From contig NZ_CP077092.1 in NCBI RefSeq assembly GCF_014268585.2, positions 248,001 to 312,000 of the forward strand: DNA of 64,000 nt. Direction: 5' to 3'. The notes beneath the pieces were generated by a model. The model was not told where the DNA came from. It saw only the letters and a list, made by a program, of their open reading frames with translations, and made no database searches. The translations under genes were made by a program, and so were the position numbers. Source of the DNA: Pseudomonas iranensis. GTDB taxonomy: Bacteria; Pseudomonadota; Gammaproteobacteria; Pseudomonadales; Pseudomonadaceae. Shown in pieces: positions 38,144 to 47,897 of the stretch (position 1 is its first letter; each line of letters starts with the position of its first letter).

Positions 38144-38924
38144 TTTTCTTTTGTATGCCCTGCTTGCAGGTCTGGCCCTGGCGCTGGTGGCCGGACCGCT
38201 CGGCTCGTTTGTGGTGTGGCGGCGCATGGCCTATTTCGGCGATACGCTGTCCCACGCCGCACTGCTCGGCGTGGCGCTGGGCTTTTTGCTGGATGTCAGC
38301 CCGACGGTGGCGGTGACGGTCGGCTGCCTGTTGTTGGCGGTGCTCTTGGTGACGCTGCAACAGCGTCAGCCATTGGCATCCGACACACTGCTGGGAATTC
38401 TTGCACCGAGCACGCTCTCTCTCGGCCTGGTGGTACTAAGCTTCATGCATGAAGTGCGGATCGACCTGATGGCCTATCTGTTCGGCGACTTGCTGGCGAT
38501 CAGTCCGAGCGATCTGGCGTGGATTCTCGGCGGCACCGCGGCGGTGCTGGTGTTACTGGTGACGCTGTGGCGGCCGCTGCTGGCGGTCACCGTGCACGAA
38601 GAACTGGCGCGGGTCGAAGGCTTGCCGGTTGCGGGTTTGCGCTTGGCGCTGATGCTGTTGATCGCGGTGGTGATCGCCGTGGCGATGAAAATCGTCGGTG
38701 TGCTGCTGATCACTTCGCTGCTGATCATTCCGGCGGCTGCGGCGCAGCGTCACGCCCGTTCGCCGGAACAGATGGCCTTGGGCGCGAGCCTGCTGGGCAT
38801 GCTCGCGGTGTGCGGCGGGCTGGCGTTGTCGTGGTTCAAGGACACCCCGGCGGGGCCGTCGATCGTGGTGACGGCAGCCGCGCTGTTTCTGTTGAGTTTT
38901 GTTCTGCCCCGTCGTGGGGTGTAG
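38136..38924 (+). CDS. znuB: Zinc ABC transporter permease
   Basis: The 262-residue inner-membrane permease belongs to the FecCD/ABC-3 type with about eight hydrophobic helices. Family marks are [22 protein letters not shown] and the coupling region [21 protein letters not shown]. It overlaps znuC by 8 bases and completes the importer. Confidence 0.93.
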
Positions 38925-38961
38925 ACTTGGCCGCTTTTTGCGCAATTAGAGAGTCGCAGGA

Positions 38962-39675
38962 ATGAAGCCGTTCGCCTCCCGTTATCTGCTCCTTGTCGCA
39001 TTTTCAGTGCTGCTGGGCGCCTGCCAAAGCACGCCGCCGGTGGCTGAAGTCCCGGATGCGCGGGCTACGGCCATCGCACAGCTGGAGCAAAGCCTGGCCA
39101 GCAGCGAACTGGCCACCGCCGAAGACCAGTTGGCCGCGTTGCAGGCCGCAACCCCCAATGATCAATCCCTTGAGCAATACCAGCGGCAGCTGGCCGAGGC
39201 GTACCTGCGCCGCAGCCAGATCGTCCTGCAAAAAGGCGATGTCAACGCTGCAGCCACTGCATTGAGCCGTGCTCGCGCCCTGATGCCCAAGGCGCCGGCG
39301 CTGACCGGCGGCGTCAACGGCGCTATCACCGAAGCGCGCAAGGCCGAGCTGGAAAAGGCTGAGGCGGCACTGCTGGCTGCTGAAGCCAGGCCGAAAGCCA
39401 AGGTCATCGACCCGACCGCCGAGAGCACCACAGTTGCGTTGAACATCGGTGATATTCACAAGCTGCAACGACAACTCGATGCGATCGCCGCCGATGTGGT
39501 GAATTACGAATGTGCCGTCAGCATTCAGGCGCCACGCACCGCGGATTATCCGTGGCTGGCGACCTTGCTGAGCAAGCGAGTAAAGAAACTCGATCCTGAT
39601 TTTGATTTGCAGATCGAGAAGCAGATCTTGCGCACAGTGCCGGCGCAGATGGTTTTAAGCCCGCGCAAACCGTAA
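38962..39675 (+). CDS. Repeat-containing lipoprotein downstream of znuB
   Basis: The 237-residue protein has a lipobox (LLGACQS, Cys about residue 20) and then helical, Ala/Leu/Gln/Glu-rich segments resembling TPR motifs (LEQYQRQLAEAYLRRSQIV, then NAAATALSRARALMP). The tail (RTVPAQMVLSPRKP) is not recognised. Position matches PA5502 of PAO1. It is likely outer-membrane anchored. Its stop codon directly abuts a REP arm into which an insertion sequence has been placed. Confidence 0.75.
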   Translation: MKPFASRYLLLVAFSVLLGACQSTPPVAEVPDARATAIAQLEQSLASSELATAEDQLAALQAATPNDQSLEQYQRQLAEAYLRRSQIVLQKGDVNAAATALSRARALMPKAPALTGGVNGAITEARKAELEKAEAALLAAEARPKAKVIDPTAESTTVALNIGDIHKLQRQLDAIAADVVNYECAVSIQAPRTADYPWLATLLSKRVKKLDPDFDLQIEKQILRTVPAQMVLSPRKP

Positions 39676-39703
39676 AAAAGATCGCAGCCTCCGGCAGCTC
39701 CTA
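39676..39703. repeat. Left arm of a REPIN split by the insertion sequence
   Basis: AAAAGATCGCAGCCTCCGGC, then AGCTCCTA, is the left arm of a common Pseudomonas REP. It abuts the IS left end at 39704. The last two bases, TA, appear to be the target core. Confidence 0.85.
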
Positions 39704-39720
39704 TGTATGGACTCGCCCCA

Positions 39721-39953
39721 CCATTCAACCCGCTTTTGAACACTGCTACCCGGTTGCATCTATGTATAAGGCCTGTTCGAGGAAGCGTTGAGCGGCTTCT
39801 GGCCAACATTGGGTTAGCTCGCGGTATGCCGATTACAGTAAGGCCTCAAGGGCCAGTAGGAGCTCAGGCATCAATCCGCGACGGTCTGACCTGGGGTCAA
39901 TGTTCTTCAGCATGGGTTGGAGCGGTTTACGCCCCGGTGGCAGAACTTTGTTG
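39721..39953 (-). ncRNA. Candidate bridge RNA in the non-coding end of the IS
   Basis: IS1111-type elements carry their guide (bridge) RNA downstream of the recombinase gene. Here the minus-strand RNA would contain AGCTCCTA (complement of 39857-39864), identical to the REP arm ending at the core (39696-39703). It also has a 7-base match TATGTAT (39761-39767) to the IS terminus at 39702-39708, and CATGGG (39911-39916) equals the other flank at 41139-41144. These fit target and donor loops. The fold was not computed. Confidence 0.6.
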
Positions 39954-41054
39954 TCAGTGACTCATCGCAGCCTCCTGGCCATCGCCCGGCCGGCGCCGAT
40001 AAGTCTGGTCGTTTTGCAGCAGCACCCAGAGGATGCGCAGATTTCGATTGGCTAATCGCACTGCTGCCTGCTTGCGGCCCAGGCGGGAAATCCAGCGCCA
40101 AAGACGCCTGTCGTCCGGCTGCTCTGAATCCGGACGTATCTGTCTTAAAACGGCATGAGCGCCCTGAATCGTTAAACTTCGCAGATAAGCGTCACCGTTC
40201 TTGCTCATTCCGCCCAATCGGTTTTTCTCGCCAGAGCTGTGCTGGCTGGGCACCAATCCGAAGTAGGCGGCGAACAAACGGGCGTTGGCGAAGCGTTCGG
40301 GTTCGGTCTGCTTGGCCAGCAGCGCCGTGGCAATGATCGGACCAACACCGCGCACCGTCATCAGCCGCTTCGCCGTTTCATCCTCATTCGCTGCCGTTTC
40401 CAGCCGACCGGTCAGCACGTTGACGCGCTCACCCAGTTGGCCCCACTCACCCAAAAGTTCGGCGATCAGTTCACGCAGCAAATCAGGTAGCGGCTGAGTG
40501 GCATCTTCCAGAACTCGAGGCACGAGCTGCCTGATCGCTATCTCACCCTGAGCCATGGCTACCCCATGTTCCAACAGCAAGGCGCGTATCTGATTACCCA
40601 CCGCAGTGCGGCGCCGCACATAGCCCTGACGAGCCCTGTGCAGGGCCTGCATCGCCAGCGCCGCAGCACTCTTGATCGGTACTGCCGAAATTTTGCAGTC
40701 GCGGCCTGCACGCAAGATCGCCAATACATCGTTGCGATCATTTTTTGGGCCGCTACGATGACTGGCAACCAGCTGGGCCGGCAGGATGCGGACGGAATTA
40801 CCCTGCATCTGGAGCAATCGCGCCCATGCTTGAGCGCCGGGCCCGGTTTCAACTAACACCGTAACGCTCGCGGGAAGCCCACGCAGAAATACCTGAAAGG
40901 CTTCTCGCGACTTGATTCGATCTTCGAAAATCACCTGACCGAGGGCATCCTCCCCAGCCACCTGAAAAACCCTCTTGGCAAGATCTATCGCAACTGTGGA
41001 GCATGCCGACACGTCGGCTGACAAGGATTGATCAATCGTCGTATGCTTTTTCAT
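39954..41054 (-). CDS. IS110-family recombinase (IS1111 type)
   Basis: The 366-residue recombinase combines a RuvC-like DEDD amino-terminal domain (Asp24 in AIDLAK, Glu69 in LVETGPGA, Asp106 and Asp109 in KNDRNDV), a helical middle and a C-terminal Tnp domain. The last has the catalytic serine in PSQHSSGEKN (Ser273/274). It cuts and rejoins DNA directed by the element's RNA, without the DDE chemistry of most IS. I chose ATG 41054 (MKKHTTID, GAGGGCGAGGCC before it); the ATG at 41135 would run across the inverted repeat. All catalytic residues are present, so the element may be active. Confidence 0.92.
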   Translation of the reverse strand: MKKHTTIDQSLSADVSACSTVAIDLAKRVFQVAGEDALGQVIFEDRIKSREAFQVFLRGLPASVTVLVETGPGAQAWARLLQMQGNSVRILPAQLVASHRSGPKNDRNDVLAILRAGRDCKISAVPIKSAAALAMQALHRARQGYVRRRTAVGNQIRALLLEHGVAMAQGEIAIRQLVPRVLEDATQPLPDLLRELIAELLGEWGQLGERVNVLTGRLETAANEDETAKRLMTVRGVGPIIATALLAKQTEPERFANARLFAAYFGLVPSQHSSGEKNRLGGMSKNGDAYLRSLTIQGAHAVLRQIRPDSEQPDDRRLWRWISRLGRKQAAVRLANRNLRILWVLLQNDQTYRRRPGDGQEAAMSH

Positions 41055-41136
41055 GGCCTCGCCCTCGCTGTCGTTGGCTTCTATAAGAATGCCACCGTGG
41101 CGCACAGACGCCTCGGCTTGGGCGAGTCCATCCAAT

Positions 41137-41187
41137 TACATGGGATCGAGTACATCCTGTAGGAGCTGCCGAAGGCTGCGATCTTTT
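41137..41187. repeat. Right part of the split REPIN
   Basis: TA, then a short loop of about 17 bases, then CCTGTAGGAGCTGCCGAAGG and CTGCGATCTTTT, the inverted partner of the arm at 39676. Joining the two flanks at TA restores a normal REPIN. Confidence 0.8.
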
Positions 41188-41191
41188 GCTT

Positions 41192-43333
41192 TTACGCTGG
41201 AATCGCCTTGGCCTTAGGCTCCCGCGCCCAAACCCGATGCTCGCCAATCGCGGCGAAGAACGGCTTGGTCAAAGCACCCACATCCGCGCCCTGCAACAGC
41301 CCCGCATCCGCGTCGAGCTTCAGCAAGTCCTGCAACTGCTTGGCCTCGCCGTGCAGCGCGATCGCCTTCAGGTGCTTGTAGGCCTCCAGCAGATAATGCA
41401 GCGCCACGCCGTCGCCGCTCAACGCGGTAATCGACGCCGCGCCACCCGGTACGAACACCGCATCGAACGCAATTGAAGGCATGCCTTCCATCGACGCATC
41501 CACCGGCAATGCCTTGCCGTCAGCGGTCTTCACTGGCGCCGAGGTTGGGCCGAGCAGTTTCGCGTGGGCGCCTTCGGCTTCCAGCGCTTTCTTCATCGCA
41601 TCGATGGCCGCAGCGTCAACACCATTGGCAGCAAGGATTGCCACCTTGCGCGTCTTGATATTGCCGGGTAGCAGGTTGGCCTGGCTCAGCGCTGGCGACT
41701 GCTCCAGCGAGGTCTTGCGCACTTCGACCGTGCCTTTGGCTGGCGCCGGCAAGCCGAGGTTTTCCGCCACGCGTTTGGCCAGGGTCAGGTCGATATTGGC
41801 AAGGATCTCGTTCACTTCACGGGCACGGATGAACTCACGTTCGACCTTGCCCAGCTCGAAGCTGTAGGCAGCGATGATGTGCTCTTTCTCGTGGTCGCTC
41901 ATGCTGTTGAAGAACAAGCGGGCCTGAGAGAAGTGATCGCTGAACGACTCGCTGCGTTGACGGATCTTCGCTGCGTCGATGCGCTCCGGGTAGCTCTCGA
42001 AACCACCGTCCTGTGCCGCTGGCGGGGTTTCTTTCGGCCAGCCGCCGTCGATCGAGTTTGGCTCGTAAGAAGCGCGGCCCTTGTCGATGGTGGTGCGGTG
42101 TTGTGCATCGCGCTGGCCGTTGTGGAACGGCGCCACCGGACGGTTGATCGGCAGCTCATGGAAGTTCGGCCCGCCGAGTCGGCTGATCTGCGTGTCGGTG
42201 TAGGAAAACAGCCGACCTTGCAGCAGCGGGTCATTGGAGAAGTCGATGCCTGGCACGATGTGGCCAGGGCAGAAGGCGACCTGCTCGGTTTCGGCGAAGA
42301 AGTTGTCCGGGTTGCGGTTCAGGGTCATTTTGCCCAGCGGCGTAATCGGGACGATTTCTTCGGGGATGATCTTGGTCGGGTCGAGAATGTCGAAATCAAA
42401 GTCGTGTTCGTTCTCTTCTTCGACGATCTGCACGCCCAGTTCCCACTCCGGGTAGTCGCCCATCTCGATCGCTTCCCACAGGTCGCGACGATGGTAGTCG
42501 GTGTCTTTACCGGCGAGCTTCTGCGCCTCGTCCCACACCAGCGAGCAGGTGCCGGCGGTAGGGCGCCAGTGGAATTTGACGAAGCGTGATTTGCCCTCGG
42601 CGTTGATCAGGCGGAAGGTGTGCACACCGAAGCCCTGCATGCTGCGCAGGCTTTTCGGGATGGCCCGGTCGGACATCGCCCAGATGACCATGTGCGCCGA
42701 TTCCGGCACCAGCGAGACGAAGTCCCAGAACGTATCGTGAGCCGAGCCGCCGGTGGGGATTTCGTTGTGCGGCTCGGGCTTCACCGCGTGGACGAAGTCC
42801 GGGAACTTGATCGCGTCCTGAATGAAGAACACCGGCATGTTGTTGCCGACCAGATCGAAGTTGCCTTCATCGGTAAAAAATTTCACCGCAAAGCCGCGCA
42901 CGTCACGCACGGTATCGCCGGAACCCCGTGGCCCCTGCACCGTGGAAAAACGCACGAACACCGGGGTTTTCTTGCCCGGATCCTGCAGGAAACCGGCCTT
43001 GGTCAGCGCTGCATGGTTCTCGTAAGTCTGAAAGAAACCGTGCGCGCCGGTACCGCGCGCATGGACGATGCGCTCCGGAATGCGCTCATGGTCAAAGTGC
43101 GTGATCTTTTCACGCATGATGAAGTCTTCCAGCAGCGACGGCCCGCGCGGCCCGGCTTTGAGGGTGTTCTGGTTGTCGGCGATCTTTACGCCCTGATTGG
43201 TGCGCAGTGCCTGGCCGGTGGCGTCGGAACGGAATTCTTCCAGGCTGTCGAGCTTGGCGTTGGTGTTGGCGCGATCCGGGGTGTCGGTTCCGGCCATCTC
43301 GCTTTTATCGGGTGCAGGCTTTTTGATGCTCAT
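41192..43333 (-). CDS. katE: Large-subunit monofunctional catalase (HPII type)
   Basis: The 713-residue enzyme decomposes hydrogen peroxide. It has the catalase core (about 60-560) with the distal histidine in [13 protein letters not shown], the asparagine region in [15 protein letters not shown] and the heme-ligand tyrosine in [17 protein letters not shown]. The extra C-terminal domain is flavodoxin/DJ-1-like (about 590-713, [16 protein letters not shown]). The start at 43333 follows CGAGGAG; the frame upstream adds nothing homologous. In other Pseudomonas, katE-type genes are stationary-phase induced; no promoter was assigned here. Confidence 0.95.
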   Translation of the reverse strand: MSIKKPAPDKSEMAGTDTPDRANTNAKLDSLEEFRSDATGQALRTNQGVKIADNQNTLKAGPRGPSLLEDFIMREKITHFDHERIPERIVHARGTGAHGFFQTYENHAALTKAGFLQDPGKKTPVFVRFSTVQGPRGSGDTVRDVRGFAVKFFTDEGNFDLVGNNMPVFFIQDAIKFPDFVHAVKPEPHNEIPTGGSAHDTFWDFVSLVPESAHMVIWAMSDRAIPKSLRSMQGFGVHTFRLINAEGKSRFVKFHWRPTAGTCSLVWDEAQKLAGKDTDYHRRDLWEAIEMGDYPEWELGVQIVEEENEHDFDFDILDPTKIIPEEIVPITPLGKMTLNRNPDNFFAETEQVAFCPGHIVPGIDFSNDPLLQGRLFSYTDTQISRLGGPNFHELPINRPVAPFHNGQRDAQHRTTIDKGRASYEPNSIDGGWPKETPPAAQDGGFESYPERIDAAKIRQRSESFSDHFSQARLFFNSMSDHEKEHIIAAYSFELGKVEREFIRAREVNEILANIDLTLAKRVAENLGLPAPAKGTVEVRKTSLEQSPALSQANLLPGNIKTRKVAILAANGVDAAAIDAMKKALEAEGAHAKLLGPTSAPVKTADGKALPVDASMEGMPSIAFDAVFVPGGAASITALSGDGVALHYLLEAYKHLKAIALHGEAKQLQDLLKLDADAGLLQGADVGALTKPFFAAIGEHRVWAREPKAKAIPA

Positions 43334-43595
43334 CAGACGTAAACTCCTCGTTTGGCCCCGGATGCCTTCCGCAGACCCTTGAGTGATTCCCGGGCACGGC
43401 ACCCAGGGTTTCAAGTCGCTTACTTAGTGACTGATGAGCGTTTCAGCCGTTCCGTTTATCTGACCTTTGATCGCGTTATTGCCAAATTGAAGGTTAATTG
43501 CGAAATAAATGCTAAGAACCTCTATACGGACAGGCTAAAATGCGCGCCCGGCTAACCGCTGATCCTTTTCCAACGCGCCCCACAAGGTTCGCTAC

Positions 43596-44603
43596 GTGAT
43601 CGAGTTTCAAAACGTCCACAAGACTTACCGCGTCGCCGGTAAGGATATTCCCGCGCTGCACCCGACCAGTCTCGCCATCGAGAACGGCCAGGTGTTCGGC
43701 CTGATTGGCCATTCCGGTGCGGGCAAAAGTACCCTGCTGCGGCTGATCAATCGCCTGGAAGATTCCAGTGGCGGCAAGATCATCGTCGACGGCGAAGAAG
43801 TCACCGCACTGGACGCCAACGGCCTGCGCCGTTTCCGCCAGCAGGTCGGGATGATCTTCCAGCACTTCAACCTGCTCGCCTCCAAGACTGTCGCCGATAA
43901 CGTGGCCTTGCCACTGACCCTGGCCGGTGAGCTGTCGAGCAGTGAAATCAACCAACGGGTAGCCGAGTTGCTGGCGCGGGTCGGTTTGTCCGACCACGCG
44001 AAAAAGTACCCGGCGCAATTGTCCGGCGGCCAGAAGCAGCGCGTCGGCATCGCCCGTGCGCTGGCGACCAAGCCGAAGATTCTGCTGTGCGACGAGGCCA
44101 CCAGCGCCCTCGACCCGCAGACCACGGCATCGGTCCTGCAACTGCTGGCAGAAATCAATCGCGAGCTGAAACTGACCATTGTCCTGATCACCCACGAAAT
44201 GGACGTGATCCGGCGCGTCTGCGATCAGGTCGCGGTGATGGACGCCGGCGTGATCGTCGAGCAGGGTCCGGTGGCCGATGTGTTCCTGCATCCGCAGCAC
44301 CCGACCACCAAGCGTTTCGTGCAGGAAAGCGAGCAGATCGACGAGAGCGAGCAGCGTGACGACTTCGCCCACGTGCCGGGGCGTATCGTGCGTCTGACCT
44401 TCCAGGGCGAGGCGACCTACGCGCCGTTGCTCGGTACCGTCGCCCGGGAAACCGGCGTCGACTACAGCATCCTCGCCGGTCGCATCGACCGCATCAAAGA
44501 CATTCCGTACGGGCAACTGACCCTCGCTGTCACCGGTGGCGACATGGAGGCGGCGTTCGCCCGCTTCACCGCCGCTGACGTTCACATGGAGGTGTTGCGC
44601 TAA
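43596..44603 (+). CDS. metN: Methionine ABC transporter ATPase
   Basis: The 335-residue ATPase energises methionine import. Walker A is GHSGAGKST, the signature [15 protein letters not shown] and Walker [16 protein letters not shown]. The C-terminal NIL domain (about 260-335) binds methionine and gives feedback inhibition. The stop overlaps the metI start by one base (TAATG). Its position after katE and the IS, rather than directly after the PA5502-like lipoprotein, shows an insertion relative to the PAO1 order. Confidence 0.93.
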   Translation: MIEFQNVHKTYRVAGKDIPALHPTSLAIENGQVFGLIGHSGAGKSTLLRLINRLEDSSGGKIIVDGEEVTALDANGLRRFRQQVGMIFQHFNLLASKTVADNVALPLTLAGELSSSEINQRVAELLARVGLSDHAKKYPAQLSGGQKQRVGIARALATKPKILLCDEATSALDPQTTASVLQLLAEINRELKLTIVLITHEMDVIRRVCDQVAVMDAGVIVEQGPVADVFLHPQHPTTKRFVQESEQIDESEQRDDFAHVPGRIVRLTFQGEATYAPLLGTVARETGVDYSILAGRIDRIKDIPYGQLTLAVTGGDMEAAFARFTAADVHMEVLR

Positions 44604-45277
44604 TGGCTGACCTGATGAGTTTCTTCGCCAATATCGACTGGTACGAAATCTGGCTGGCGACTGGCGACACCATGCTGATGCTTGGCGGTTCGCTGTTGTT
44701 CACCGTGCTGCTCGGCCTGCCGCTGGGCGTGCTGCTGTTTCTCTGCAGCCCGCGTCAGTTGCTGGAAAACCGTGGCCTCTACGCCGTGCTGTCGCTGGTG
44801 GTGAACATCTTGCGTTCGCTGCCGTTCATTATTCTGCTGATTGTGATGATCCCGTTCACCGTGCTGATCACCGGCACCTCGCTGGGCGTGGCTGGGGCGA
44901 TCCCGCCGCTGGTGGTGGGCGCCACGCCGTTCTTCGCGCGTCTGGTGGAAACCGCGCTGCGCGAAGTCGATCGCGGCATCATCGAAGCGACCCAGTCGAT
45001 GGGCGCGACCACGCGGCAGATCATCATGAACGCCTTGCTGCCGGAAGCCCGTCCGGGCATCTTCGCAGCGATTACGGTGACAGCGATTACACTGGTGTCC
45101 TACACGGCGATGGCCGGTGTGGTCGGCGCCGGTGGTCTGGGCGACCTGGCGATCCGTTTCGGCTACCAGCGTTTCCAGACCGACGTGATGATCGTCACCG
45201 TGGTGCTGCTGTTGATTCTGGTGCAAGTGCTGCAAATGGTTGGCGACCGCCTGGTCGTGCATTTCTCGCGCAAATAA
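44603..45277 (+). CDS. metI: Methionine ABC transporter permease
   Basis: The 224-residue MetI permease has about five hydrophobic helices and the binding-protein-dependent motif region EATQSMGATTRQIIMNALLPEA. It forms the membrane pore for D/L-methionine uptake with MetN and MetQ. Its start overlaps metN, giving coupling. Confidence 0.93.
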   Translation: MADLMSFFANIDWYEIWLATGDTMLMLGGSLLFTVLLGLPLGVLLFLCSPRQLLENRGLYAVLSLVVNILRSLPFIILLIVMIPFTVLITGTSLGVAGAIPPLVVGATPFFARLVETALREVDRGIIEATQSMGATTRQIIMNALLPEARPGIFAAITVTAITLVSYTAMAGVVGAGGLGDLAIRFGYQRFQTDVMIVTVVLLLILVQVLQMVGDRLVVHFSRK

Positions 45278-45341
45278 GCGGTTTTTTAATCAAGAGGCGC
45301 GGGCCATTCGCTGGCGGGCGCCCTCACAAGGAGTTAGCTGA

Positions 45342-46112
45342 ATGAAAAAACTGATCGCTGCTTTCGCCGCTGTTGCGGCGTTTTCGGCCCACGCCGAGAC
45401 CCTGACCGTTGCCGCCACCCCGGTGCCGCACGCGGAAATCCTCGAGTTCGTCAAACCGGCCCTGGCCAAGGAAGGCGTGGATCTGAAGGTCAAGGTCTTC
45501 ACCGACTACATTCAGCCGAACGTCCAGGTCGCGGAAAAGCGCCTCGACGCCAACTTTTTCCAGCACCAGCCGTATCTCGATGAATTCAACAAGGCCAAGG
45601 GCACCAGCCTCGTTGCCGTGACCGGCGTGCACCTGGAGCCGCTGGGCGCTTACTCGAGCAAGCTCAAGGATCTGAAAGACCTGCCCGGCGGCGCCAACGT
45701 GGTGATCCCGAACGACGCCACCAACGGCGGCCGTGCGCTGTTGCTGCTGGACAAGGCTGGCGTGATCAAGCTCAAGGATTCGAAAAACATCCTGTCGACC
45801 GTCAAAGACATCGCCGAGAATCCGAAAGACCTGAAGATCCGTGAACTGGAAGCCGCGACCATCCCGCGCGTGCTGACTCAGGTCGATCTGGCGCTGATCA
45901 ACACCAACTACGCGCTGGAAGCCAAGCTTGATCCGTCCAAGGATGCGCTGGTGATCGAAGGCAACGACTCGCCGTACGTGAACATCCTCGTGTCCCGCGC
46001 GGACAACAAGGACAGCGACGCGATGAAGAAACTGGCGGCTGCGCTGCACAGCCCGGAAGTGAAGCAGTTCATCACCGAGAAGTACAAAGGCGCGGTGTTG
46101 CCGGCGTTCTGA
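45342..46112 (+). CDS. metQ: Methionine-binding periplasmic protein
   Basis: The 256-residue binding protein has a signal peptide (ends SAHA near residue 18), then TLTVAATPVPHAEILEFV and YIQPNVQVAEKRLDANFFQH, both NlpA/MetQ marks. No lipobox Cys is visible, so it is probably soluble in the periplasm. The gene ends the metNIQ operon, 64 bp after metI, and has AAGGAG before its ATG. A terminator follows. Confidence 0.93.
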   Translation: MKKLIAAFAAVAAFSAHAETLTVAATPVPHAEILEFVKPALAKEGVDLKVKVFTDYIQPNVQVAEKRLDANFFQHQPYLDEFNKAKGTSLVAVTGVHLEPLGAYSSKLKDLKDLPGGANVVIPNDATNGGRALLLLDKAGVIKLKDSKNILSTVKDIAENPKDLKIRELEAATIPRVLTQVDLALINTNYALEAKLDPSKDALVIEGNDSPYVNILVSRADNKDSDAMKKLAAALHSPEVKQFITEKYKGAVLPAF

Positions 46113-46129
46113 TTAAGGTTGCTGCAATG

Positions 46130-46161
46130 AAAAAGGGGACGCCAATGGCGTCCCCTTTTTT
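46130..46161 (+). terminator. Terminator of the metNIQ operon
   Basis: GGGGACGCC-AAT-GGCGTCCCC is a perfect 9-bp stem flanked by A and T runs, about 20 bases after the metQ stop. Confidence 0.92.
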
Positions 46162-46198
46162 GTGTCTGGTGCCTGGCTTGCGACTTGCCTTGAAGCTT

Positions 46199-46346
46199 CC
46201 CCTCACCCCAGCCCTCTCCCGAGGGAGAGGGGGCCGACCTTCAAGCTTTTCGAGCCTGAGATCGACTCATAATTGCAGGTCGGCGCAATTCGAATAAACA
46301 CCTCGGTCAGTCCCCTCTCCCTCTGGGAGAGGGTTAGGGTGAGGGG
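46199..46346. repeat. Long inverted repeat of the CCCCTCACCC...CCCTCTCCC type
   Basis: CCCCTCACCCCAGCCCTCTC at left and GAGAGGGTTAGGGTGAGGGG at right enclose about 108 bases. This is a common intergenic repeat in proteobacteria. It sits between the convergent metQ and sco genes. Confidence 0.8.
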
Positions 46347-46365
46347 CGTTTTAGCTTTTTAACTG

Positions 46366-47001
46366 TCAATTGCGCTCAAGCATCGCCGGCAACTGCGCCA
46401 CCAGCTTGGCATTGTTCAACGGCGCGCGAATAAACCCACGCTGTGTGCCGTCCGGCCCGATCACGGCCAGATTGCCGCTGTGATCCACGGTGTAATTCGG
46501 CTTGCTGGTATCAGCGGGAATGAACGGAATGCTCACCGCGTTCGCGACCTTCTGCAGCTCCTCGATCGACGTTGGCGTCAGGCCAATGAACTGCGGATCG
46601 AAGTAGCCCAGGTACTGCTTCAACTGCTTCGGCGTGTCGCGGTTGGGGTCAACGCTGACCAGTACGATCTGCAACTTGTCCACAGCCTCTTTCGGCAATT
46701 CACTCTTGATCTGCCGCAGTTGCGCCAGGGTGGTCGGGCAGATGTCCGGGCAAAAGGTATAGCCGAAGAACAACAGACTCCACTTGCCTTTCAACTCGTC
46801 AATCGCCACCGGTTTGCCGTCCTGATCGGTCATGGTCACGTCCGGCAGGTTGCGGCTCTGCGGCAGCAGGATAATGCCGGCGTCGATCAGCGCAGTCGGA
46901 TCGCCCTGGCCTTTGCCGTTCAGCACTTTATTCACGGTAAGCCCGAGGATCAGCGCGATCACGGCGACGAGGATGAAGACGGTTTTCTGGGTTCGGGTCA
47001 T
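46366..47001 (-). CDS. sco: SCO1/SenC copper chaperone
   Basis: The 211-residue protein is anchored by one amino-terminal helix ([17 protein letters not shown]). It has the thioredoxin-like SCO domain with copper ligands in [10 protein letters not shown] (two Cys) and the His of [11 protein letters not shown]. It delivers copper to or reduces the CuA site of cytochrome oxidase. Its start overlaps ctaB by 4 bases (ATGA), so it ends the downstream part of the cox cluster. Confidence 0.93.
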   Translation of the reverse strand: MTRTQKTVFILVAVIALILGLTVNKVLNGKGQGDPTALIDAGIILLPQSRNLPDVTMTDQDGKPVAIDELKGKWSLLFFGYTFCPDICPTTLAQLRQIKSELPKEAVDKLQIVLVSVDPNRDTPKQLKQYLGYFDPQFIGLTPTSIEELQKVANAVSIPFIPADTSKPNYTVDHSGNLAVIGPDGTQRGFIRAPLNNAKLVAQLPAMLERN

Positions 47002-47897
47002 AGGTTCAACAGTAAGTAGTGGTCTACGAGCAGGGCGATGAACAACAGGAACAAGTAATAAATAGAGTACTTGAAGGTATTGATCGCCGCGTGCGGCCGA
47101 GTGCCACGGTACAGCACCACGGCCCATTGCAGAAACCTCGCGCCGAGGGCGAGGGCGCAGATAAGGTAAAGCATGCCGCTCATGTGAATCACGTACGGCA
47201 ACAGACTCACCGCCAGCAGCGCGAAGGTGTACAGCAGAATGTGCACTTTGGTGTAGTGCTCCCCGTGCGTCACCGGCAGCATCGGAATGTCGGCCTTGGC
47301 GTATTCCTCTTTGCGGTGGATGGCCAGCGCCCAGAAATGCGGCGGCGTCCAGGCGAAGATGATCAGCACCAGCAACAGCGGTTCGGCGCTGACATGGCCG
47401 GTGGCGGCGGTCCAGCCCAGCAGCGGTGGCGCGGCACCGGCGAGGCCACCGATGACGATGTTCTGCGGCGTCGCACGCTTGAGAAAGCCGGTGTAGACCA
47501 CCGCGTAACCGAGCAGCGAGGCGAGAGTCAGCCACGCGGTCAGCTGATTGGTGAAGGTCAGCAGCAGCGTCTGGCCGAGCAATGCCAGCACGAGGGCGAA
47601 GGTCAGCGCCGCCGCAGGTGAAACCCGGCCTTCGGCCAGAGGCCTTTTGTGCGTGCGCGCCATCACCGCATCGATGCGCCGGTCGACCACATGATTGACC
47701 GCCGCCGCACCGCCGGCGCACAAGGCTATGCCCAGATTGCCAAACACCAGCACCGTCCACGGCACGCCGGCGCGGGTAGCGAGGAACATGCCGACCAGCG
47801 AGGTGATCAGCATCAGCACCACGACTTTCGGTTTGGTCAGCTCCAGATAATCGCGCCACAGCGCTTGCGCCGCGCGCTCCCCGATCAGACTCGCCAT
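46998..47897 (-). CDS. ctaB: Protoheme IX farnesyltransferase
   Basis: The 299-residue membrane enzyme adds a farnesyl group to heme b, producing heme O. It has about eight helices and the conserved prenyltransferase motif [20 protein letters not shown], with a second acidic loop near [20 protein letters not shown]. It supplies the precursor for CtaA in the next gene. The start overlaps the ctaA stop by 13 bases. Confidence 0.95.
   Translation of the reverse strand: MASLIGERAAQALWRDYLELTKPKVVVLMLITSLVGMFLATRAGVPWTVLVFGNLGIALCAGGAAAVNHVVDRRIDAVMARTHKRPLAEGRVSPAAALTFALVLALLGQTLLLTFTNQLTAWLTLASLLGYAVVYTGFLKRATPQNIVIGGLAGAAPPLLGWTAATGHVSAEPLLLVLIIFAWTPPHFWALAIHRKEEYAKADIPMLPVTHGEHYTKVHILLYTFALLAVSLLPYVIHMSGMLYLICALALGARFLQWAVVLYRGTRPHAAINTFKYSIYYLFLLFIALLVDHYLLLNL

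Larger units (their letters stand above)
39704..41136 (-). mobile_element. IS110-family element, IS1111 subgroup
   Basis: About 1433 bp. Perfect 12-bp subterminal inverted repeats ATGGACTCGCCC (39707-39718) and GGGCGAGTCCAT (41120-41131) lie 3 and 5 bases inside the inferred ends, the IS1111 pattern. The dinucleotide TA flanks both ends (39702-39703 and 41137-41138). A single DEDD-type recombinase is followed by a long non-coding end of about 235 bases. The flanks are the two arms of one REPIN, so the element targets REP sequence. Ends are inferred from the TA repeat and the reconstructed REPIN. Confidence 0.88.

Noticed and set aside
41055..41135. Longer IS recombinase start at 41135
   Set aside because: It would put the coding sequence across the subterminal inverted repeat; the ATG at 41054 has the ribosome site and family-like start.
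43334..43595. SAM riboswitch before metN
   Set aside because: The gap of about 260 bp lacks the conserved S-box helices; SAM-I riboswitches are not expected in Pseudomonas.
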